DNA from: Doryteuthis pealeii
Taxonomy: Eukaryota > Mollusca > Cephalopoda > Myopsida > Loliginidae
Assembly (NCBI GenBank): GCA_023376005.1
Contig: CM042179.1
Location: 23,419,252 to 23,483,251, forward strand
Reading direction: 5' to 3'
DNA length: 64,000 nucleotides
The notes under the pieces are model-generated. The model made no database searches. It was not told where the DNA came from and was given only the letters and a program-made list of their open reading frames with translations. Shown here one piece after another: positions 54,679-64,000 of this stretch (positions are counted from its first letter, which is position 1; each line of letters starts with the position of its first letter). Both the position numbers and the translations under genes were made by a program.

Positions 54679-54739
54679 GTATACATATGTATACTTATTT
54701 TGATACATATGTGCACATCAGTGAAAAAATGGTAAAGGA

Positions 54740-55830
54740 TTTGATGCTTTGAATAATTAGGTTAAATAGTATATAAATAATATACATATTATTTTACATA
54801 TTTAATATACATATTATTTTACATATACAGAATCCAGTAGAATGATCTCTTGGGTTTGGAAACATAACAAATGGCAACATTGATCCTATTCAAAATTTAA
54901 TGTTACTATAAGAAAGAACAATATTTGCCCCTTTTTGTTTTATTATTGTCATTACTTTGTTTTAAAAATTATATTGTCTAAATGCTATACCTTCTTGAGA
55001 ACTCACCCTAAAGTTCTGCAGAGCTTGCCTGATTGTTCTCACAGAACTTCTACAGATGACGTTGCCATGTCTCAAATGGCTCCATCTTGTCTCTCTGAAA
55101 TTTCCAACCTAAAGCAATATGGTTTTCCTGTCTAGAACTCTCCTCTGTTGATCTATTCTGAACTGCTTACAAAATAACCACTGCATTTTTAAAAATGAGT
55201 TTCTATCACAAATGCATGATGTTCCCTGTGGCATGGCTGCTGCGGCTGCTCAAAGACACCTCCAATCTGCTCACTGCTGCTAGTGCCTGTGCAGCAGTAA
55301 TTTTAAATTTTAGAAGATTATTCTGCTGGACCCTGTATTATAAATTGGTATATCTTTCTAACAAAATGTATATGTCCTTCTTCAATTTGAAGTCTATTGG
55401 AAGTGCATGCTGAAAAAACACACACAAAAAAACATAAAAACTTAAAAGGCTAAAAATAGAACATTTTGTATTTTTGTCTTTAACTGTATGATGAATTAAG
55501 ATTTTGAATCAAAGAACTGTTGCAAGATCATTCAAAGGTTATTTCAGCTGTTGTTAAAACCAACCACAATTGGAGTTAATGTCAGTTACTTGAACTCTTA
55601 ACATCCTATACTGCCTCATTCGGCCAGGAGTCACATTTCCTAATCTGCCCCAAATGATAGCAATTGTTTAAATGTAATATTTAACATATTTAGAAGTTTT
55701 TGATTTAAGGGAAATATCTCAGGTAACTTTAAATGAAAAGGCCATTTTTAGCCATTTTTGACAAATCCTTATAGGATGGGGCTCTAGACTTGGAAAATTC
55801 TGAACAGGATGTTAAGAGTTAATCTTAAAA
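54740..55830. other. No gene recognised
   Basis: Open frames at 54935 and 55195 are short and match nothing I recognise. Confidence 0.5.
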
Positions 55831-55833
55831 ATA

Positions 55834-55870
<37 letters not shown>

Positions 55871-55880
55871 ATATATATAT
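55831..55880. repeat. (TA)n microsatellite
   Basis: Two TA runs. Confidence 0.95.
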
Positions 55881-56235
55881 ATTATAAATTGATTACTACT
55901 GCCCTTTGATTAGAATGTTTTTCCTTAAGTTTACTGTCCTGGCTCTAATTGGATTATAAATTTTGATTTTAAATTTAAATTATCACAAATATTCTTCCTA
56001 AGGTTAAAATATAGTTTTGATATCCTATAAATATAAATACTATCTATTCATTTTTAGCCCTTTAAAGTTAGTTTTATAGCAGTCACTTCTGATTGGCTAC
56101 AAATTGGAGTTATAAGCATGGCTTTTATTGGCTGTTTAATTGCATCTTATGAAAAGTGATGAAATATCAATTGCCATAGCAGAATTATTGTTATACATTT
56201 AAGAATATGCCAAACACAAGCTTATAAATTTTTTT

Positions 56236-56590
56236 AATAAATAAAAACAATTGTTTAATTAACATGAATAAAAGCAATTATTTAATTAATATAAATAAAA
56301 ACAATTGTTTAATTAACATAAATAAAAACAATTGTCTAATTAACATAAATAAAAGCAATTATTTAATTAATATAAATAAAAGCAATTTTTATTAGTAAAT
56401 ATGAATAAAAACAATTGTTTAATTAACATGAATAAAAGCAATTATTTAATTAATATAAATAAAAGCAATTTTTATTAATAAATATGAATAAAAGCAATTA
56501 TTTAATTAATATAAATAAAAACAATTGTTTAATTAGCATGAATAAAAGCAATTATTTAATTAATATTAATAAAAGCATTTTTTATTAGCA
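56236..56590. repeat. AT-only minisatellite of about 29 bp
   Basis: AATAAAAACAATTGTTTAAT and TAACATGAATAAAAGCAATT alternate about 12 times, with a second variant TTTTTATTAGTAAATATG. Each unit holds the palindrome ACAATTGT or its variant. Confidence 0.9.
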
Positions 56591-56706
56591 AATAGTATAG
56601 TAAGATATTAGCAAGATGGAACTACCATTGTCACTTACCTAACTTCACTTGCACCACACAGGTGACTGTTTAAAATGTGGAAGATATTTTTGATGTACCC
56701 TGTAAA

Positions 56707-56880
56707 TAAAGTAAAGTCATCGGGGTGGCCTAAAGTCAGTATCAGCCAATCAGCAAGGGAGTTTATCCCCGTTTCTCTAGAACGCTAGACCAAGGAGATT
56801 GTTCTGGTGTCTGAGGTAGAGTGCCACACCTACCATCAGCTCCTTACTTGTGGCTATTAGCCAGAACCTTCTACCGATTT
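56707..56880 (-). repeat. SINE-B, 5' part deleted
   Basis: AAGTAAAGTCATCGGGGTGG to TCAGCTCCTTACTT, then a garbled tRNA-head remnant ending CTACCGATTT. Confidence 0.88.
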
Positions 56881-57154
56881 AGAAGTGAAAATTGCTTTGT
56901 TTTAGAAAGAAAAACAATACAACCTACATATTTTCATAAATAACTTAGAATGTGTCAGCTAATGAAAAATAAATAAACAAGCCTGTGCAAACTATTAAAC
57001 TATCCCCACCCCATCAGCAGTTTTCTATTCCACTTCGGGGACAGGCCTTCACCAAGACATAGAGAGTAATAAGACTTATTCTGCCATGTTGGTCTATGAT
57101 TTGAATTCGATTGTCCATCTCCTAGACTGCCTTATAGGGAGTACCCACCCCCCA
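56881..57154. other. No gene recognised
   Basis: Nothing recognised. Confidence 0.45.
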
Positions 57155-57350
57155 AAAAAATCCGAAGCCAGAGTCCCTAAGGTGGAGTAATGCTGAATTT
57201 CGGTGCTACCCAGCAACTCCTGCGACTATTCCATTGCCAAACTGCATTGGTTTCTTATCTTTCCTTTGGATCACAGCAGCAGTGTGGAGAGGGGGGATCT
57301 GCTGCTTGGGCAATAGCACATCCTCTATATCAACCCATCCAGGTTACATA
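57155..57350 (+). repeat. Repeat P, second copy
   Basis: TGCCAAACTGCATTGG, TTTGGATCACAGCAGCAGTG and GCTTGGGCAATAGCACATCC; reverse orientation to 43868-44080. Moderate GC. Origin unknown. Confidence 0.8.
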
Positions 57351-57380
57351 GTTAAAAAAAAAAAAAAATTCTTTTATCGT

Positions 57381-57686
57381 TATTGAAGTCAGTTAGTCTA
57401 CTGTTGGCTATAATAACAGCAGCTAACTAAGTCCAACTCAAGCAGTGTCCAAGACAGCTGGTATAAATAGGAATCAAGAATGATCCATTCATGAATCTGG
57501 GTGTCTTGGGTGATTCCACTCCTTGAGTTCTGATTGACTGCTTGATTTGAATGACATTGTGGAGTCTTATATATACTTTGTCATTTTGCAGTGGACTTTG
57601 TAGCATTCAAGTTTGTATTTGAGTTACAATCGTTTGTTGCCTTGTCTTCCCAGTTCGACGGTAATTGGAACTTTAATTATTCTTCA
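57381..57686 (-). mobile_element. Solo LTR, family G
   Basis: 306 bp, TATTGAAGTCAGTTAGTCTA to ATTATTCTTCA, flanked by ATCGT on both sides (57376-57380, 57687-57691). Close to the 6349-6648 copy. Confidence 0.93.
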
Positions 57687-57774
57687 ATCGTCTTATACTA
57701 CATGCTATATACAAAAAAAAACAATAAATTTTCTAAAACTTTTATAAAAGCATCACTATCTGTCCATAAGATTG

Positions 57775-58270
57775 TTTGTTTGGTTGGTTTGTTTTACGGC
57801 ATATCAACCTCAGTGGGTCATTTAATGCCGATAAAGTTTTGAAATAAATCAATTCTTAATGGATAATACAATTTTTTTTTATAAATACATTTTTCTATTT
57901 AACCCATAGATGGGACCCTAATAGGTACTACCACTCCGAGTCAGAGTGGACCAGGGAGCAATGGTGATGAATGGGGTGCTCCACATTCCCCAAACCTCCA
58001 AAACTGGAACCTCACCATCAGATAGAGTTTAACGTCATTCCCAGGACATGTAGACCCTCAGTCACCGCCTTCTAGCACCCATATGATAAAAAGGGGTTGG
58101 AGCTTGCCATAAAGGCAATAGGGTTGGTGCAATCATATAGGTGCTAGGGCTTGACGTGACCAGCCGATTGATCGGAAAGGGCCTCTCCAACCGCCCGTCT
58201 AGCCTAAGTATGAACCAGAGTGGAATATTGCAAGTCATGGACTGCTCAACCACCTGGGTTCTATTCTTAA
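57775..58270 (-). repeat. Repeat C, long copy
   Basis: Antisense: GGTTTGTTTTACGGCATATC, CAGTGGGTCATTTAATGCC, CAGGGAGCAATGGTGATGAA, then CCGATTGATCGGAAAGGGCC and ACTGCTCAACCACCTGGGTT. Confidence 0.92.
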
Positions 58271-58318
58271 GCACTGTCCATAAGAAGAAAGCTTGAGGAA
58301 AATTATGATATATGTATT

Positions 58319-58587
58319 TACCAATGTCTCCACATTAGCATGAGGTGACACAAGTTCAATTTATTAAGCAGAATTTAACAGAGTTTTCCTTCTAGACTGT
58401 TTTCCTGAACAAGATTAAAGAGCCCAGACCACACTTCTATTCACCCATAGCTGGAGGGAGAATAATTGAATGCATACCTTTCCCATGGATATTAGTGTTC
58501 AATGAAATGCAAACAGCCTTATCCAGGATTTAAACTCAGGTTGCCAAGTCCATTTGCTACAATGGTAACCATTACACAACACACCTT
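58319..58587 (-). repeat. SINE-A, near full length
   Basis: Antisense from TACCAATGTCTCCACATTAG to GGTAACCATTACACAACAC. Confidence 0.9.
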
Positions 58588-58723
58588 CAAATTCAGAGAA
58601 AAAAATCATTTCTATTTCACAGAATTTTTGAGATGAGGCTTGATAATTAGTATTATTTGGATTATTCGGACTATTTTCTTCATCTTTATTGTTATCTGTA
58701 CAACGTTTTGGCCGATGTGCCCT

Positions 58724-58737
58724 CTGGCCTTCTTCAG
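58724..58737 (-). ncRNA. Half-intact hammerhead core, left arm of D hairpin
   Basis: CTGAAGA intact (minus, 58737-58731) and GGCC stem strands, but GAAA reads AAAA. Confidence 0.35.
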
Positions 58738-58862
58738 GTATTTCTTGTCGAATTCAGGAACTTTCTCAGACTTAGGAACCATCTCAGACTCGGGAACTTT
58801 CTTTTCGAACTCGGAAACCTTCTTGTCGTAAGAAAGTTCCTGAGTTCAATTTCAAGAAATAC

Positions 58863-58900
58863 CTGAAAAAGGCCGGAGGGCACATCGGCCGAAACATTGT
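58863..58900 (+). ncRNA. Half-intact hammerhead core, right arm of D hairpin
   Basis: CTGAAAA (one core change) at 58863-58869, GGCC/GGCC stem II, GAAA intact at 58891-58894. Confidence 0.35.
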
Positions 58901-59096
58901 ACAGATAACAATGAAGATGAGGAAAATAGTCCGAATAATCCGAATAATACTTAAAATCATTTCTGTTCCTCATACAGAGGTGGGTTCATGCCTTTCCCAG
59001 GGGTATTAGCTAGAATTTTAACTCTGCTAGCCAGTTTCATTCTGGTGTGTTGATAATCGTCACACTACCCACATTGTCACTGATTATTATCTAGCA

Positions 59097-59316
59097 TTCG
59101 GCTAGAAACCACAAGGTTCCTGGTTTGATACCGGCCCTCGCCAAATCAGCGTATGAGTAGCATGGGGATCTGTACGGCAAAGTAAGGAGCTGATGGTAGG
59201 TGTGGCGCTCCACCTCAGATGCTAAAACAATCTCCTTAGTCTAGTGCTAGTGAAAAGGGGATAGACTCTCTTGCTGATTGGCTGATACCGACTTTAGGCC
59301 ACCCCGACGACTTACT
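59097..59316 (+). repeat. SINE-B, A box missing
   Basis: TTCGGCTAGAAACCACAAGG to GACGACTTACTTTACTTTAC. Confidence 0.9.
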
Positions 59317-59330
59317 TTACTTTACTCAGC

Positions 59331-59497
59331 ATATGAGTAGCACGGGGATATGTGCAATAAAGTGAGGAGATGATGGTAGGTGTGGAGCTCCATCTCAGAT
59401 GCAAAAAACAATCCTTGGTCTAGCGCTAGTGAAAAGGGGATAGACTCCCTCGCTGATTGGCTGATAACGACTTTAGGCCACCCCGACGACTTACTTT
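59331..59497 (+). repeat. SINE-B, second partial copy in tandem
   Basis: Resumes at CTCAGCATATGAGTAGCACG and ends GACGACTTACTTTATT. Tandem arrangement as at 10.4-10.8 kb. Confidence 0.9.
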
Positions 59498-59520
59498 ATT
59501 AGCTATTGATTGTTTCTCTA

Positions 59521-59544
59521 GAAAAAAAAAAAAAAAAAAAAAAA
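59521..59544. repeat. Poly-A run
   Basis: 24 A residues shortly after the SINE-B pair. The 500 bases that follow contain nothing recognised. Confidence 0.9.
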
Positions 59545-60069
59545 CTCTTGGAATGAGATTCATCTTTTAGAAATGAGAAAAAAATCAGACAGGCAATTTT
59601 CATTAATAAGCAATCTAAATTCAGTCTAATTCTATTGAATTTTTTTAGGGCGGTGTTGGGAGTGGGGTATAGGTCTCATTCTTATGCGGGGTCAGATCTC
59701 ATTCTAAGTGACTTTTTATCATTAATTTCTTCAAATGATCCAGTGACATTATCAAAAAAAGAAAGAGAGAAAGAAAAATGTGTTATCTATGTAAGATCAG
59801 TAGTGAGGGGAGAAAATTGATTTACAAGTGCCATCTTGGATGTGTCTAGACAAGGACAATCCCTAAGGTAATTTCTGATGATCCTCAGATACACTAAGTT
59901 AAATGTTGATTTTGAACCACAGTATATTGGTCATTGTATAAAATGTTATGTACAGTTTAAAAAGTCATAGATATTTATTAATGCCAAAAGATGAGTTAGT
60001 TTCCCAACACACACGCACACAAATCATACAATATTTTTTTATGTTAGTTGAGTGTATGATGATAATCTG

Positions 60070-60430
60070 ATATTTTGTTATTAATTTTTTTCTTTTCCTT
60101 TTATTCTTTTTTTCTTTTTCTTTTCCTTTTCTTTTTTTCTTTTTTCTTTTTCTTTTCTTTTTTCTTTTTCTTTTATTCTTTTTTCTTTTTCTTTTTTTCT
60201 TTTATTCTTTTTTTCTTTTTCTTTTCTTTCTTTTTTTTCTTTTTCTTTTCTTTCTTTTTTCTTTTTCTTTTTCTTTTTCTATTTTTCTTCTTTTATTCTT
60301 TTATTCTTTTTCCTTTTATTCTTTTTTTTCTTTTTTCTTTCTTTTTTTTCTTTTCTTTTTTTTTCCTTTTTTTCTTTATTCTTTTTTCCTTCCCTTTCCT
60401 TTTTTTTTTTCTTTTTCTCTTTTCACTTTC
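60070..60430 (+). repeat. (CTTTT)n polypyrimidine tract, about 360 bp
   Basis: Almost pure C/T on the plus strand (TTCTTTTTCTTTT units). It produces a meaningless F/L/S-only frame. Long mirror-symmetric runs could form triplex DNA. Confidence 0.95.
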
Positions 60431-61334
60431 TTTTCCTTGTTCTTCTTCTAGAACCATGAGTCATAAAGGACTTGACATTTTTTTTTCTCTTCTATAAATG
60501 TTTCATTCATTTTTCTTTTCTTTATTATCCCCCCCACCCCACACCTCATTCTCCCATAAAGATATCAATATCCTACATTGTTTTATTCTTTATTTGTATT
60601 TTTTATTCTTTTTTTTTTTTTATTAAAAAAATGTTTGTCTTTAAAATTTCATTGAATTTCTTTTACATAGCTTGACATAGAGAGGGGGAGAAAAAGAAGG
60701 AAAGAAATAAGGAGGGGGGTGTTTTTTGTTTTTTTCGTCTTTTAATTGAATAAACTTTTCTTGACTGGACACATCCCTGTTTTTTTAGGGAAGGGGAAGG
60801 GGTGCTGAGGTCTCCTTCCTGATACTATGTCCCACAGGATTGAAACATCAGCCTCCTTAATTACCTAAAAACAAATTTAATTTCTGCTGAAAGCTCTATG
60901 TAGACATATTAAAAACTTTTTTCTTAAAATGTCAAATGAATACAATCTCTTCCCATTTCTTTTCTTTTTTTTTTTTTTTTTTAGATATTTTTATTTTGTT
61001 TATTCATTGACTAATTTATGTGCATTTTGTGTATGAAATAGTTAATTTATGAATTAGTCACTTTTTTTTTTCTTTTTTAAACCCAATGAATGAACATCTC
61101 AAATGAATAACCTTCATCTCAATCAGATATCAAAATTAATTGATCCTTCTGGAAATTTAATTGATAATAAAAGTTTTTGTCTCTGAAAATTTTGTCCTAA
61201 AATGTAATAGATAAATAATTTAATTAAATCAAATATTTATGTTATCCTTAATGGAAACATTTATTGAATTTTCATTCAGATGAACAATTACATACATAGT
61301 GACACAGAATTTAGATTAAAAAATCTTATATAGA
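60431..61334. other. No gene recognised
   Basis: AT-rich, with purine- and pyrimidine-rich patches. Nothing recognised. Confidence 0.5.
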
Positions 61335-61530
61335 AATACATTGTAAGTAATTCTACTATAGTAATATATTATAAGTAATTCTCCAATAGAAATGCATTGT
61401 AAATGACTTTACTATAGAAATGCATTGTAAATGATTTTACTATAGAAATGCATTGTAAATTACTTTACTATAGAAATGCATTGTAAATTATTTTACTATA
61501 GAAATGCATTGTAAATAACTTTACTATTAA
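61335..61530 (+). repeat. Satellite M, 28-30-bp units, forward array
   Basis: Six to seven units of ACTATAGAAATGCATTGTAA then ATGACTTT. One more degenerate unit lies at about 61639-61672. Confidence 0.93.
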
Positions 61531-61539
61531 TAAAAGGAA

Positions 61540-62464
61540 TATTTCTAGTGTTAAATTGAAGATTAGGAACAAATTTTACAATTTTTTAAATCAATTATTA
61601 GCACTAAATATTATGCATGGAAAATCATTTAAATATATTGTTAATGATTTTGCTATAGAAATACATTCAAAATCAGGAAGAAAGGGATTGTCAGGGTCAG
61701 GAATTAATGTAAGCAATGGGGATATTATATGGGCTGTTGTTTTTTTATAGATTATATCTTTATGAAATATGTTTTAATCATTAAAAAAAAGCTGAAATAA
61801 AAAGTTAGGACATATTGCAAAAAGGAGTTAATTTTAAAAGATTTTTTTCAAACCATAGTTAGAATTATATTCCCTTCTTTTCTTCTTCTTCTTCTTCTTT
61901 AAAGCTATGCAAGTCAAAATATAATGAACTATGACTGCAGTCATCAGGAAAGTCCTTTGTTTAGCATTCTCGGCATCTTGTACTTTTAACAGTGAAACAA
62001 CTTGTAACTTTGATTTGATTCCATTAGAAACAGTTATGCTCATTATAGTGGATCAAGAATGAGTCTTCTTCTTCTTAACACTTGAGCTGAGATCCAACCC
62101 TAACCCTGCTTAAGAGATTGACTTTGAACAGTCATTATCCACTTAGGTAATATTATCAGCTATGAATTTCTGTCTCTTCTCATTAAAAACCTTTTTTGAC
62201 TAATATTCTCAAGGAGAATTCACTGAGTAACTTTATAAGCATTCAATTTATATTTTGGCTGAGTGACTTTAAACAAATCTTGACAAAAATGATCAATAAA
62301 TTATATTGATAAGGCTGTTCTTAAGACGTAACTCATTTACTTGTCCATCAGTCTTCTTCTATTTTCTACCCCCCTTCATCTTCTCCTCCCTGGTCTCCCT
62401 CTGTCTCTCTCCCTAATCATTCTTATCTTTTCAGGTCAAGCTATTTGGTAAATTTGAATCATGC
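61540..62464. other. Spacer between inverted satellite arrays
   Basis: No gene recognised; the 64-codon frame at 61556 partly overlaps a satellite unit. Confidence 0.5.
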
Positions 62465-62690
62465 ATTTCTACAGTGAAGTCATTTACAATGAATTTCTGT
62501 AGTAAAGTCATTTACAATGAATTTCTGTAGTAAAGTCATTTACAATGCCTTTCTGTAGTAAAGTCATTTACAATGCCTTTCTATAGTAAAGTCATTTACA
62601 ATGCCTTTCTATAGTAAAGTCATTTACAATGCCTTTCTGTAGTAAAATCATTTACAATGCATTTCTATAGTAAAAATCATTTGCATTTGA
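62465..62690 (-). repeat. Satellite M, inverted array
   Basis: TTTCTGTAGTAAAGTCATTT then ACAATG, seven to eight units; the reverse complement of the array at 61335-61530. Confidence 0.95.
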
Positions 62691-63142
62691 CAGACTGAAA
62701 TCTCAGAAAATTGTTGCAGATTGTTTTCATGATATGTTTTTTAAATGTGATTTAATACAGTTGAAAAAATTTGTATATTTTTGCATTTATGGATATAGAT
62801 ATTTGTGTGTGTGAGTGCGTGCTTAAATTTTATTTATAAAATTTCCTTGATATAATTTAATCCTTTGCACCCTGAGCTTAAATTTACCCTCTGCTGTTTG
62901 AGTGTGATCTCTGCACTGGTAAACTAGTGCTATAGTGTGTGGGAAAATAAAAGTACACCGGTATACTGTTGTAATAAGCTCAAAGAAAAATACTGTTTTT
63001 GTTAGCAAACAGGGGACTAAACACTGCATATGATTCTGAATGAATAAAAGTTGGCTTTTAAACACCAAATAAAGAGTACAAATTTCCAAATAATATTTAT
63101 AACTATCTGAAGTACTTATCTATGGTAAGAGGTCAAGACAGG
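62691..63142. other. No gene recognised
   Basis: The 88-codon frame at 62823-63089 (minus) has no recognisable family. Confidence 0.45.
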
Positions 63143-63231
63143 GGTATCCCATTGTGGTGTAATGGTTAATAAGGTAATTTTGCAGATCCCTTACTAAAGA
63201 ATAATGAGTTCAATCCTTGCTGGATGCCCCA
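63143..63231 (+). repeat. tRNA-like SINE head or tRNA pseudogene
   Basis: GTGGTGTAATGGTTAA (A box) and GAGTTCAATCCT (B box) with GGGGTATC and GATGCCCC able to pair as an acceptor stem. The region between is too long and irregular for a functional tRNA, and the following sequence is not SINE-A, so it may head another SINE family. Confidence 0.5.
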
Positions 63232-63340
63232 TACTTGTGATTTTATGTCACAATCTTTCCATGGTGAATCATTTGGGTAAATAACTATTTTACATATAGA
63301 TACAAAGAGACTAATACAAAAATGTAAAAAAATCACTTCT

Positions 63341-63411
63341 TGGCGAGGGCCGGTATCAAGCCAGGAACCTTGTAATTCCTTGGCGAACGCTCTATCGACT
63401 GAGCTAAACTG
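63341..63411 (-). repeat. SINE-B tRNA head
   Basis: TTGGCGAGGGCCGGTATCAA to CTCTATCGACTGAGCTAAAC, next to a TA tract. Confidence 0.88.
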
Positions 63412-63412
63412 T

Positions 63413-63456
<44 letters not shown>
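63413..63456. repeat. (TA)n microsatellite
   Basis: TA run. Confidence 0.95.
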
Positions 63457-63459
<3 letters not shown>

Positions 63460-63895
63460 GCAGAAAGCTGGTTTGAAGAATTATTTATTATTATCTGGAA
63501 GACTGAAGGTGTTCCCAGGACTTCAAAGATGCATCCATGATTTATTTCTTAAAGTTTCCCACTGTATGGACCGTAATTTAAATTTAAGCTTGTTGGGGCA
63601 AAGCTATGTTTAGACGAACGCTCTACTAACTGTAAATGATTATATTTAAGCTTTATTTAAGTTTTACATACACAAAAAAATCATCAATAAATAAAGTAAA
63701 AACATTAAGAGATAAGTAACATATATATACTGTATATACCCATGGAAAAATCCCACTAGTGGATAGGTCGCACCCTTAATTTGCGGTTGTCAAAATGGGT
63801 ATTTGCGGTTGACCCACAGATAAATCGCCTTAAAATCTGGCTAGTTACACAACCTATTCTAACATAAAACTTATCAAATATTCACCTTTGTTTCA

Positions 63896-64000
63896 AGATA
63901 TTTGGATTCATACCTTTACCAAGTGTATTAATGCTATGTGAAATGCAAACAACCTTGTTCAGGATTTGAATTTGTGTCACCATGTCCATTTCTTATGATG
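63896..64000 (-). repeat. SINE-A, cut by the window edge
   Basis: TTGGATTCATACCTTTACCA, ATGTGAAATGCAAACAAC, CAGGATTTGAATTTG; continues beyond the window. Confidence 0.85.

Larger units (their letters stand above)
58640..58975. mobile_element. Hairpin of two repeat-D arms
   Basis: ATTCGGACTATTTTCTTCAT and GTTATCTGTACAACG (58660-58705) are reverse-complemented by GTACAGATAAC and AATAGTCCGAATAATCCG (58900-58945). The loop contains repeated GGAACTTTCT/TTCGAACTC pieces. Arms of about 130 bp; total about 330 bp. Confidence 0.88.

Noticed and set aside
60075..60497. 140-codon F/L/S-only frame
   Set aside because: Translation of the (CTTTT)n tract, with no protein-like composition.
63710..63840. 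ACCCATGGAAAAATCCCACT region with GGTCGCACCC as a known DNA transposon end
   Set aside because: It resembles a common repeat I could not place securely, and only one copy is in the window.

Overview
The window looks like intergenic or intronic DNA from an AT-rich animal genome, most likely a mollusc and plausibly a cephalopod. The pointers are abundant tRNA-derived SINEs (one with a lysine-tRNA-like head, a type described from octopus), remnants of non-LTR retrotransposons with a YADD reverse transcriptase, Penelope-type hammerhead motifs, a spliceosomal-style sequence landscape and very many long (TA)n tracts. The species call is inference. No intact protein gene is visible. The only coding-derived sequences I recognise are dead: three LINE fragments, a 5'-truncated ribosomal protein S17 retrocopy and a 5S rRNA-like fragment. 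Two short exon-like segments are offered at low confidence.

Layout. 0-5.5 kb: SINE-A copies, a 1-kb alternating purine-pyrimidine microsatellite, a minisatellite made of SINE-A tails, and a LINE fragment split by a solo LTR. 6-7.2 kb: a duplicated segment in which one copy carries a solo LTR and the other is the empty site. 8.9-12.8 kb: three fold-back elements, two with hammerhead-like cores, plus the RPS17 pseudogene. 14-17.3 kb: an AT-rich satellite broken up by a LINE fragment, SINEs and repeat C. 17.6-24.1 kb: dense SINE-A and SINE-B copies, a MITE and the 5S-like fragment. 25-27.5 kb: two related solo LTRs with perfect 5-bp target duplications, one split by a later SINE insertion. 27.9-30 kb: tandem repeats. 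31-38.5 kb: a (TA)n-rich composite zone with a canonical hammerhead at 34.65 kb and fold-backs near 36-37 kb. 39.7-42.9 kb: a complete 401-bp hammerhead element with 12-bp target duplication and a 13-unit minisatellite. 43-57 kb: the sparsest part, with a TIR element at 48.8 kb and another solo LTR at 49.6 kb. 57-64 kb: LTR, repeat C, a hairpin repeat D, and two inverted arrays of the same 30-bp satellite.

The most interesting signal is a dispersed set of hammerhead-ribozyme-like cores in short hairpin or non-autonomous elements that sit beside or inside (TA)n tracts, several sharing a short terminal block (TGAATCCGACRRTATG). Different loci keep stems I and II with different bases, so the structure rather than the sequence is maintained. 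Hammerheads in Penelope-like elements and animal retrozymes are known; this assemblage of microsatellite-embedded, fold-back carriers is what deserves a closer look. Repeat family names A, B, C, D, E, G, H, P, Q, R and S are local to this report.
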